Shown here one piece after another: positions 37,769 to 44,864 of a stretch of 64,000 nucleotides of DNA. Position 1 is the first letter of the stretch, and each line of letters starts with the position of its first letter. A program made the position numbers and the translations under genes. This DNA is from Alteromonas naphthalenivorans (GTDB taxonomy: Bacteria; Pseudomonadota; Gammaproteobacteria; Enterobacterales; Alteromonadaceae), in the NCBI RefSeq assembly GCF_000213655.1, contig NC_015554.1:1178001-1242000 (forward strand), written 5' to 3'. Under the pieces are notes generated by a model, which saw only the letters and a list, made by a program, of their open reading frames with translations, was not told where the DNA came from and made no database searches.

Positions 37769-38306
37769 AAAAACCTCCTCGATCGATGAGATTAAAGCGT
37801 AAGGTAGTTTGCCGTTAACAGCAAGCTGAGCGCAAAACCCAGCCCTTGCTATCGAGGCATCATGAGCAATATCCCTCTCTTTTTTCGGGCGCGTTGCCGC
37901 CCGCTATGTCGAAGCCGAAAATCGTCTTCAGCATAGCGGGCGTCTGGGTTTTGCTTCCTTACGCGCAGCTATCTGTTTGCAGACGCTATTTGCAGATTGA
38001 AAAAGATTTTTTCAGCAGGTAATCTCTAAATGTATAGCCCGTTCGGGCATCGAAAAAAGTCGGCGCTTTCAGCTGCCGTTTACACGTAGTGAGGAACCTC
38101 ACTTATCATATCTATATTCATGTCACGCCGCATTTTCAGGCGTTTTTAAAGTCGGCGCATTCAGCTGCCGTTTCCACGTATCTGAGGTTTTAAATTTTGG
38201 CGGGATCAGTCCGAGCCAAGCGTAGTTGCGCTAAACAGGGGCGAATAGGCTTTAGTGTCGCTGAGCCGTAAAAGGCCAGTTAATCTTACAATACGCAGGG
38301 TGTGTC
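37769..38306. other. Structured non-coding region with nested inverted repeats and 33-bp direct repeats
   Basis: No gene is seen. An outer 11-bp inverted repeat (GCAAAACCCAG 37832-37842 with 37944-37954) encloses an inner one (CGCCCGCTATG 37898-37908 with 37932-37942). Two 33-bp direct repeats (38056-38088, 38148-38180; 31 of 33 identical, containing GTCGGCGC.TTCAGCTGCCG) lie 92 bp apart, with a GTGAGG-AA-CCTCAC hairpin between them. It may be the recombination site region of the downstream recombinase, a replication origin for the Rep protein, or an RNA. Confidence 0.6.
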
Positions 38307-38531
38307 ATGAATTTTAATGAAGTAAACGAAGTTGCTCAGCTAAAAGCTGAAACCAAACTAATTGCCAGGAAGAGAAAGAAATCTTCAAAGCTCGATGTTC
38401 ATCGGTATCAGTTATGTAAACTTTTTCATGCCGGTGCCACAAAAGCAGAGCTGCAAAGGTGGTTGATCAAAAAAAAGGGGATGCGTGTCGATTGGACCAC
38501 TGTAAAACGATGGCTTGATAAAAATGCCTAA
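38307..38531 (+). CDS. Small basic helix-turn-helix-like protein, partner of the recombinase
   Basis: The 74-aa Lys/Arg-rich protein looks helical with a likely DNA-binding helix-turn-helix (LFHAGATKAELQRWLIKKKGMRVDWTTVKRWL in parts). Its end overlaps the tyrosine recombinase start by 17 bp, so they are one transcript. It may be an accessory DNA-bending or regulatory factor for that recombinase; that is inferred from position. Confidence 0.6.
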   Translation: MNFNEVNEVAQLKAETKLIARKRKKSSKLDVHRYQLCKLFHAGATKAELQRWLIKKKGMRVDWTTVKRWLDKNA

Positions 38532-39402
38532 GTTTGCAAAAGCCAGTACGCAGGCTCATAACGTCATAAAGGCGCTAACAAAGACTGAGAGAATACAGTC
38601 TCTTGGAACAGCTAGAAACTACGAAGATGCCCTGAAAAGGGTTTCTTTTTGGGTTAAGGAAAAAAAGCTTAATGGCTTGCAATCATTATCATTAGAACAA
38701 GCACGGTTTTACCTTGAGTATCGCGCCGAGAGTGTAGGGCAAAAAACACTTGATATGGAACGTCAGGCCTTGCAAGCGATGATGCAGCTAAATGGTAGAC
38801 TACCTGATAACGGTAAGCTCTATATCGTCAAGTCAGAATTAGCTGAAGCAACACGGTCCAGGGCGTATACTAGAAAACAAGCCGAGGCCGTATCTCAAGG
38901 GCAATCGTCTAAGCATAGTCTGGCAACACAAATCGCATACGCCGCTGGGCTACGTGCTCATGAGCTTTTGACATTGGCCAGAAACGACGAACGGGAACCT
39001 GATAGACGAAAAGCATTGAGTTCTAAATGGGATGGCCGTTCAGGCTCACTTTACACAGTTGTGGGGAAGGGAGGGTTAAAGCGGCACGTGCTTATTCCTA
39101 CAGCCTTAGTCAATCAACTTGAACAGCGCAGACTCAAAAGCCCTGTAACTGTCACTGACCGTCAAATAAAGTACCTACAGCGTTATGATATTGGTGGTGG
39201 GAAAAAATGGTCCGATTCCTTCAGTAAAGCTTCAAGTAGAAATTTGTATTTTTCAACTGGGGCACATGGCTTGCGTCATAGTTACGCACAGGAAAGGATG
39301 GTTGAGTTGAAAGCATTAGGCTATAGCAGAGCTATAGCCCTGGAGACAGTATCTCAGGAAATGGGACACTTTAGGCCGGAAATAACCGAGGTATATCTTT
39401 AA
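38515..39402 (+). CDS. Tyrosine recombinase, ending just after the catalytic Tyr
   Basis: The 295-aa integrase-family protein has a SAM-like N-domain (residues ~15-100) and a catalytic domain with R (AAGLRAHELL), K (GKGGLKRHV), HxxR (HGLRHSYA), H (MGHFRPEIT) and the tyrosine in EVYL. The stop comes one residue after the Tyr-Leu, shorter than usual. A diverged copy of its last ~25 codons lies at 41640-41744 beyond a three-gene module, with the longer ending. It is not the P4-type integrase of the island and probably belongs to a nested element. Confidence 0.82.
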   Translation: MIKMPKFAKASTQAHNVIKALTKTERIQSLGTARNYEDALKRVSFWVKEKKLNGLQSLSLEQARFYLEYRAESVGQKTLDMERQALQAMMQLNGRLPDNGKLYIVKSELAEATRSRAYTRKQAEAVSQGQSSKHSLATQIAYAAGLRAHELLTLARNDEREPDRRKALSSKWDGRSGSLYTVVGKGGLKRHVLIPTALVNQLEQRRLKSPVTVTDRQIKYLQRYDIGGGKKWSDSFSKASSRNLYFSTGAHGLRHSYAQERMVELKALGYSRAIALETVSQEMGHFRPEITEVYL

Positions 39403-39471
39403 AACATTATTTAAATGAGAAAACTATATTTAACTTGCAATATCAATCAAACTTTGAGCTAATGTGTTCGT

Positions 39472-39483
39472 TGTTCGCGAACA
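39472..39483. promoter_or_regulatory. Palindromic operator-like site before the wHTH/NTase/PP2C operon
   Basis: TGTTCGCGAACA is a perfect 12-bp palindrome, 22 bp upstream of the GTG start of the winged-helix gene. Autoregulation by that protein is inferred. Confidence 0.5.
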
Positions 39484-39504
39484 GAAAACATGTGAGGGCT
39501 TTTA

Positions 39505-40218
39505 GTGCTAAAAAGTCAAGATATATTAGTTACATTAAAAATTTTAGGGTTTGAGGAGTACAGCGAGGCGACCAAGGTCACAACCATGCGGCTACAGGGT
39601 AGGGCATGGTTAGACCTAAATGAGTCGGCCGAAATCGCAAGCTCGTACGACCTTGACAATGATGAGCTGGTTGTAAGTGATGAACCAGATGACTTTGAGC
39701 AAAAGGACCTCGAAACTATAAGAGATTATTTAGGCCAGTTCGAAGCAACTACTAGCACTGGTTGGACATATCGCAGTCTTGCTAAACAACTATTCATATC
39801 CGTTAGCGAAGCAAACCAGTCAGTAAAGCGGTGCATAGCCGCTGGGTTGCTATATCAAGTAGGACGTGGACCCGTTCGAACGAATCGTCCAGTTCTCTAT
39901 AACTTCATTAGATATGGTGTTGGGGTATCTTTCTACGCAGAAAAAGGAAAGGTAGCTAGAGGTATTCCAACTTCTATTGCAGCACCAGCATTTAAAACAA
40001 GATTTTTAAGCTCTGATATGCCTCCAGTTTGGCCCTGCGCAAGAGGGACAGTGAAAGGAGTAGCAATCCCCCCAATTTATAAATCCGTGGTAAAAGCTGT
40101 GATGATAGATAGTTGGTTATACGATCAACTGGCATTAATTGACATTTTTAGAATAGGCACCGCTAGAGAACGAGAAGAGGTGTTACCGCTACTGGATAAT
40201 TTGAGAGTAAAGAAATGA
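39505..40218 (+). CDS. Winged-helix protein, probable antitoxin/regulator of the NTase module
   Basis: The 237-aa protein starts at GTG with GAGG 8 nt upstream. A winged helix is seen near residues 88-120 (TYRSLAKQLFISVSEANQSVKRCIAAGLL). The C-terminal part (YKSVVKAVMIDSWLYDQLALIDIFRIGTAREREEV) resembles regulators that pair with AbiEii-like nucleotidyltransferases (type IV toxin-antitoxin style). The stop overlaps the next gene's start (ATGATG). DNA binding and an antitoxin role are inferred from fold and context. Confidence 0.65.
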   Translation: MLKSQDILVTLKILGFEEYSEATKVTTMRLQGRAWLDLNESAEIASSYDLDNDELVVSDEPDDFEQKDLETIRDYLGQFEATTSTGWTYRSLAKQLFISVSEANQSVKRCIAAGLLYQVGRGPVRTNRPVLYNFIRYGVGVSFYAEKGKVARGIPTSIAAPAFKTRFLSSDMPPVWPCARGTVKGVAIPPIYKSVVKAVMIDSWLYDQLALIDIFRIGTAREREEVLPLLDNLRVKK

Positions 40219-40919
40219 TGCAGGCAACAGAACACGAGGCGATGTTGATGGCCGTGGCGTCAATGTTAGATGAAGGGTTTCTTCGTGAAATTACTTTCGT
40301 TGGTGGTGCTACGGTATCTTTACATTTGGATAATGCGCAGCCGATTGATATTAGTAGCACTAAAGATGTGGACTTCATCGTATCGGTTGCAGGCTACAGT
40401 GGTTATGACGAATTAAGCGCAAATCTGAGAGGAAGAGGATTCAAAAATTATATACCACAAGGTGATGAAAACGTACCGTTGTGCAGATTTGTGTGTGGGG
40501 ATATATGTGTAGATGTCATGCCTGATGATGGGCAAGTTCTCGGTTTTAGTAATGAGTGGTTCAAGGCATGCCAAAAGCACAATATTGACTATCAATTACC
40601 GAATGGAGTCACGATTAGAATTGCAGAAACAAAATATCTGTTGGCAACGAAATTGGTTGCCTTCGCCTCTCGGGGAGAGGACATGTTATCAAGCAAAGAT
40701 GCAGAAGACATTGTACTCCTTGTTAATGGAAAGGATTCACTAGTAGACGAAGTGGTAGAGGGCCCTGAGGATTTGAAGATATTTATTCAAGATGCGATGT
40801 ACAAATTTATACAAAATTCGGACTTTGAGTATGTTTTGTCGAGCAATTTACAAAATGAAGAAGTTGAAAGGCAAGAATTGATACTGAGTAAATTTAATAC
40901 ATTAGCAGGACAGGAATAA
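40215..40919 (+). CDS. AbiEii/MNT-like nucleotidyltransferase
   Basis: The 234-aa protein has the pol-beta nucleotidyltransferase signature: FVGGATVSLHL near residue 28 (GG...S-type helix), SSTKDVDFIVS (paired acidic residues) and, about 60 residues later, ICVDVMPD (third carboxylate). The C-terminal helical part contains IAETKYLLATKLVAFASRGEDMLSSKDAEDI, typical of the AbiEii/DUF1814-like families where Lys and Asp follow the active site. Such enzymes add nucleotides to tRNA or protein and often act as toxins. It is between a winged-helix gene and a PP2C-like gene in a tight operon. Confidence 0.72.
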   Translation: MMQATEHEAMLMAVASMLDEGFLREITFVGGATVSLHLDNAQPIDISSTKDVDFIVSVAGYSGYDELSANLRGRGFKNYIPQGDENVPLCRFVCGDICVDVMPDDGQVLGFSNEWFKACQKHNIDYQLPNGVTIRIAETKYLLATKLVAFASRGEDMLSSKDAEDIVLLVNGKDSLVDEVVEGPEDLKIFIQDAMYKFIQNSDFEYVLSSNLQNEEVERQELILSKFNTLAGQE

Positions 40920-40922
40920 GCT

Positions 40923-41606
40923 TTGACTGAAGTATTAGTAATGCAAACAGGGGCAGGTTCTATAGAATCAGTTAATGCAGATTTTGTGCACAGTTGGGCT
41001 ATAGAGGAGGGGCATGCATATCTAGTATGTGACGGTATTGTTCATACAGAAGAAACAAGAGAAGCGGTCATTGAGTTTGCGGAAAAACTTAGCGCAGAGG
41101 ATTGGTGCTACGTCAATGATAGAGAAATGCAACTTTCAGGTAACGTGTTAAAGGCTATAGACTGTATGTCTCCTCATCATGATGGGCGAGCATTTTGTTG
41201 CTCAATAATTCTCATTTTTGACGGATACTATGTCGCAGGATGGTGTGGAGACTGCCGAATAGGTAATGTGACATTGAGTGCTCTTGAATGGTTAACCACA
41301 GATGATGTGCCGTTTTTAAAAATGTACCAGGATGGGGTAATAGATTACGAATTTTATTTAAAATCAAGACACTTATTATCATGCAAGTTGAAAGTAGGTC
41401 AAAATAATATAGGATGCGTAAAAACCTTTTCAGGGACGCTGGCTAACTGTAAGAACCTTATTCTCTGTAGCGATGGATTTTGGTCGGAAGTCAATTTGCT
41501 AAATGAGTCAATCAGAGAACACTTTTCTGTTGAGATCTCAAATGAAGTGAATAGGCTAGCCCGTGACGGTATAGATAACTTCAGTGTTATAGTGCTGGAT
41601 GTTTGA
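40923..41606 (+). CDS. PP2C-like protein phosphatase
   Basis: The 227-aa protein starts at TTG (AGGA 7 nt upstream). It keeps the PP2C metal-site order in reduced form: SWAIEEGHAYLVCDGI (first Asp), AGWCGDCRIG (GD-x-R-x-G), LILCSDGFWSEV (SDG) and the terminal DGIDNFSVIVLD (DN-S). The usual GxGG of motif 2 is missing, and several cysteines replace common residues, so activity is uncertain. Third gene of the module, 3 bp after the NTase stop. A phosphatase coupled to a nucleotidyltransferase suggests signalling or reversal of a modification; that is inference. Confidence 0.68.
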   Translation: MTEVLVMQTGAGSIESVNADFVHSWAIEEGHAYLVCDGIVHTEETREAVIEFAEKLSAEDWCYVNDREMQLSGNVLKAIDCMSPHHDGRAFCCSIILIFDGYYVAGWCGDCRIGNVTLSALEWLTTDDVPFLKMYQDGVIDYEFYLKSRHLLSCKLKVGQNNIGCVKTFSGTLANCKNLILCSDGFWSEVNLLNESIREHFSVEISNEVNRLARDGIDNFSVIVLDV

Positions 41607-41639
41607 AAGCACAACTGGGTAAAATCGTTATTAGAGCAT

Positions 41640-41744
41640 AGTAGGGCTGTAGCCTTAGAAACAGTATCTCAGGAAATGGGCCATTTGGGGCCGGAAATTA
41701 CACAGGTTATGTGTAAGGATTCAAAACGTTACTTGCAGAAATAA
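41640..41744 (+). pseudogene. 3'-end fragment of a tyrosine recombinase gene
   Basis: 35 codons in frame read SRAVALETVSQEMGHLGPEI, then TQVMCKDSKRYLQK and stop. They match the recombinase end at 39328-39402 (SRAIALETVSQEMGH...) at most positions, with a longer tail. No upstream part is present, so this is a remnant, not a gene. It overlaps the 3' end of the convergent helicase gene. Confidence 0.82.
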
Positions 41745-43110
41745 CAACAAGTTTTTTGCGGCATCTCGTCAAAGCTACATACAGATGCTTCGGAGATTGA
41801 ATCTTATGAGCGTCAAGCACGACAACAACATCAAACTCTAAACCTTTTGTTAGTAACGTTGTTCCAACGTGCTTTCCCTCCACTCTTCTACCAAGCCTCC
41901 TTATGTTGTTTCTTTGCTCTCTCATTCCTACTAATACAGAGGTGTTATTTTTAACTGATAGCTCAATAGCTTTTGAAATTGAACGGAGTAGTTCCTTGCG
42001 AGAGCAGTAAATATTCGGTAAACCTTCAATCTCATTAAGAATTTCGATTACATCGTGCAGTGAATCTAAGTTCGCGACTAGCTTCTGAAGGATTGTAATT
42101 CTCTTTTTGGAAGACTTATCTTTTTTATTTTTAAAGCCCTTTTCATTGAACCATTCATTAACACCTGTTTTGTTAAAGAGCTCTAGTGAAATGTTTCTTA
42201 TGTGGGGTAGCGGATTCTGTAAATTAAATTTGTCCAGTGATTTTGCTAGGCTATAGAAATCACTGTCGTCAATACTCTCAAGCAAGCGAATATCTTTAAA
42301 CCTCTTCGAAAATTTGATTCTTGGCTGCTTATTCATTGAATTGGGGTGTATTACCAATAGGCTATCTTCGTCTCTTAACGAGTTGAGGGCACGAACATAA
42401 TCTGACTTGAATTTATAAAAGTCTTGTTCACTAGCAATTGTAACTTCAATCGATTCCTCGAAGTTTCTCAGATCGATTGGTTTACCGTTTTCAAGGTTTT
42501 CTCTTATTTCCGCAAGTGCCAAACCTAGCCCTTCTGCACCAACCTGATTCCATCTGTGTGGAACATCTAATGTGGGAAAGGTTTTGAAATCAGCAAGATC
42601 TTCATCGAAGTTCACCAACTCCCCATTAAAATCAAAAATACCTTGAAGCGGGTCACCTAAAACCCTTGTTGGAAAGAGCTCTATGAGCTTTCTTATCATT
42701 GAGTGTTGTCCGCGAGAGCAATCTTGGTATTCATCCACGAAGACACCTGAATATGTTGCTAGTAAGACATTCTTTATTTGGGGGGTTGAAAGAATTTTGG
42801 CTGCTTCACTAATGATAAAAGGGTAGTAATTGGTGGTATCTTCTTGAAGAGGTTTCTCATCGCCTATATAGAAAGACTCTACGTACCGTTGTGCAAAGCT
42901 GGTTATCGTTTCTACAGAATAACGACGGGAGTGAATTGCCGCACTTTTTAACTTTTGTTTAATTGAAGCAATACCCGCATGGGTATGGGTGAGTATTAGG
43001 CTTTTCCCTGTAGTGAATTCTAGGCATTTAGCAAGAGTATGTGTTTTACCATATCCTGCAGGGGCTACGAGAAGTGCTTTTTCACAGTTTACGAAATTTT
43101 CATAATCCAT
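41707..43110 (-). CDS. UvrD/GajB-like helicase
   Basis: The 467-aa SF1 helicase has motif I VAPAGYGKTHTLAK, motif Ia TLTHTHAG-like, motif II FVDEYQDCSRGQ, motif III LGDPLQGIFDF, motif IV-like VPHRWN, motif V TKGLEFDVVVVLDA and motif VI YVALTRCRKKLVVIS. It is short for a UvrD protein, as GajB of the Gabija system is (about 494 aa). It starts 3 bp after the stop of an OLD-family nuclease gene, which fits the Gabija GajA-GajB pair. In Gabija, GajB is thought to use DNA ends or nucleotide depletion signals to activate the nuclease complex. Confidence 0.82.
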   Translation of the reverse strand: MDYENFVNCEKALLVAPAGYGKTHTLAKCLEFTTGKSLILTHTHAGIASIKQKLKSAAIHSRRYSVETITSFAQRYVESFYIGDEKPLQEDTTNYYPFIISEAAKILSTPQIKNVLLATYSGVFVDEYQDCSRGQHSMIRKLIELFPTRVLGDPLQGIFDFNGELVNFDEDLADFKTFPTLDVPHRWNQVGAEGLGLALAEIRENLENGKPIDLRNFEESIEVTIASEQDFYKFKSDYVRALNSLRDEDSLLVIHPNSMNKQPRIKFSKRFKDIRLLESIDDSDFYSLAKSLDKFNLQNPLPHIRNISLELFNKTGVNEWFNEKGFKNKKDKSSKKRITILQKLVANLDSLHDVIEILNEIEGLPNIYCSRKELLRSISKAIELSVKNNTSVLVGMREQRNNIRRLGRRVEGKHVGTTLLTKGLEFDVVVVLDAHKIQSPKHLYVALTRCRKKLVVISASNVLNPYT

Positions 43111-43113
43111 GGG

Positions 43114-44811
43114 TTAGCCAATCCATTTGTCTAGTTGACTCAAAATTTTATGAAGATGGGTGCCGTTCATGTTCTCAAAATATTTGAATATCACTTCACC
43201 AAGCTTTTCGCCATGCCCAACTCTTTTGAACCATTCCTTTTGTTTAGTAACGGATACCTTAGCTAGAGCTGACCTCACTTCTGGTGTGTCAGCCTGTCTC
43301 CAGTTTTCAGGGAACTCTCCAGGGTATTTTGCTTTTACAGATGCCAAAAGAGATTCATCAGTTTTATTATGTACTTTGAGAACGTAATTGATTAATTCAT
43401 CAATTGCTTCCCATGGAAGATCATTGAAGCATTGGTCCTCAAATGAGTTCCCATCCTCACATTCAAAAATAGAAATATTCTCGGCGAGCAAATCTTTCTT
43501 TTGCGGCTTTAAATCTTGGTCAGTATCAGAGTCACATAACACAGATACTTCTAGCCCAGCTTTCCGAGTATTTAATGCTCTATCCGTAAATGAGTGCCCT
43601 GTGCCGTCCACATAAGCGCAACCGTTGAAGGTCATTGGTTCTCGCCCTTGTTTCAGCCTAAATACATCTAAGGCCCTACATACCCCAACCTCTGTAGCGC
43701 CCTCACAAACTATAACCTTTTGAGAAAAGAACGCATCAGGACAAGCTCGAATTAACCCTTGTAGACCACTGTTATCTACATCTAGAAAGCTTGATCTTAC
43801 TTCTCCAGAATTTCTATTCACGCAAACCACAGAAAGATCTTTGGCTTCAAGTTCTACTGCTACCTCACGCGAATGACTAGTAATTATTACTTGCCCTTTG
43901 TTCTCGTCTTTTAAAGTTCTAGCTACTTGTCGGACCCTATCGGGTTCTAGACCCTGTTCTATCTCGTCAATCAGAACTATTCCACCTTCCCTCGAAATAG
44001 CTGTTTGAATTGCCATTGATGCCAGGCGCTTTGAACCTTTGCCCATAAGCCTAAAAGGGACGTCTTCTTTGTGTAAGCTCACTTTACCCTCATGGAGGTT
44101 AATATCTTTAAAATCTATCGTCGTTTGGACCTCTTCGAGATTTAACCCAAAACCTACAGCTTGCTTTTGAATAGCTTCCATTACGCCACTGTAATGTGCG
44201 TAATCAGCTTTATCGATTTTCTCCTTCGCTTCACGAATTGCATCTAATACGATTTTTTTCTTTGGCGCTTCTGACGTATGTACTTTTAAAAGTGAGTTTA
44301 ACGGGCTTCCTTTGCTCCAAGAAAAGTGTCCATCTATAGAGTCCGACACCATGAAGCAGTTAAACTTTGAACGGTCATTCGCAGAGATACTAATCTCATT
44401 TTCCGCTCTACCATTTATAACTGTCCAACTAGGTTCTAAATCACTACCAACAGTGAGTTTCACCGTTAAAACAGTAATATCACCTTTGGTAATATCGTCA
44501 GTAACTATCCCTGTGTCGCGGCATAGTGTTCTTATCCATAGTCCATACTTATGTTCAGCTAATAAGCTTTCGGGTATAGAGGCGATGGAGGCAATAATCT
44601 CAATAGGGTTCTCTGAATTAAGTTTAAAAAAATCAGTATCGTAAAACGAGTGATTCCATAAGGGAGAAAGAACTGCCTTAATAGCATCTAATATAGTTGT
44701 TTTTCTACTGTCTCCCCGTCCTAAAAAACAAATAACTTCTCGATTCAATCTTTGGTGATATGACGATATGCCTCGAAAGTTTTTTATCTCAAGTTCAACT
44801 ATTTTTGCCAT
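43114..44811 (-). CDS. OLD-family ATP-dependent endonuclease, GajA-like
   Basis: 565 aa from the ATG at 44811, chosen for the AAGGACAAGGGA site just before it; an in-frame ATG at 44883 overlapping the upstream gene is less likely. The ABC-type ATPase has EIKNFRGIS, Walker A GRGDSRKTTIL, signature MGKGSKRLA, Walker B GIVLIDEIEQGLEP and H-loop ITSHSRE. The TOPRIM domain has VIVCEGATEVG and LCDSDTDQD. Length and order match GajA (about 578 aa). The Walker A has Arg where Gly is canonical before Lys. With the UvrD-like gene it forms a class 2 OLD/Gabija-type pair. Confidence 0.83.
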   Translation of the reverse strand: MAKIVELEIKNFRGISSYHQRLNREVICFLGRGDSRKTTILDAIKAVLSPLWNHSFYDTDFFKLNSENPIEIIASIASIPESLLAEHKYGLWIRTLCRDTGIVTDDITKGDITVLTVKLTVGSDLEPSWTVINGRAENEISISANDRSKFNCFMVSDSIDGHFSWSKGSPLNSLLKVHTSEAPKKKIVLDAIREAKEKIDKADYAHYSGVMEAIQKQAVGFGLNLEEVQTTIDFKDINLHEGKVSLHKEDVPFRLMGKGSKRLASMAIQTAISREGGIVLIDEIEQGLEPDRVRQVARTLKDENKGQVIITSHSREVAVELEAKDLSVVCVNRNSGEVRSSFLDVDNSGLQGLIRACPDAFFSQKVIVCEGATEVGVCRALDVFRLKQGREPMTFNGCAYVDGTGHSFTDRALNTRKAGLEVSVLCDSDTDQDLKPQKKDLLAENISIFECEDGNSFEDQCFNDLPWEAIDELINYVLKVHNKTDESLLASVKAKYPGEFPENWRQADTPEVRSALAKVSVTKQKEWFKRVGHGEKLGEVIFKYFENMNGTHLHKILSQLDKWIG

Positions 44812-44864
44812 TCCCTTGTCCTTTGTTTTGACTTTTTTAATAAACGATGAATATGAATCACTTA

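Noticed and set aside
37769..38306. Retron msr-msd region
   Set aside because: Nested inverted repeats look suggestive, but no reverse transcriptase gene is found in the island.
41640..41744. Small expressed protein
   Set aside because: It has no start codon or ribosome site and matches only the end of the nearby recombinase; it is a remnant.
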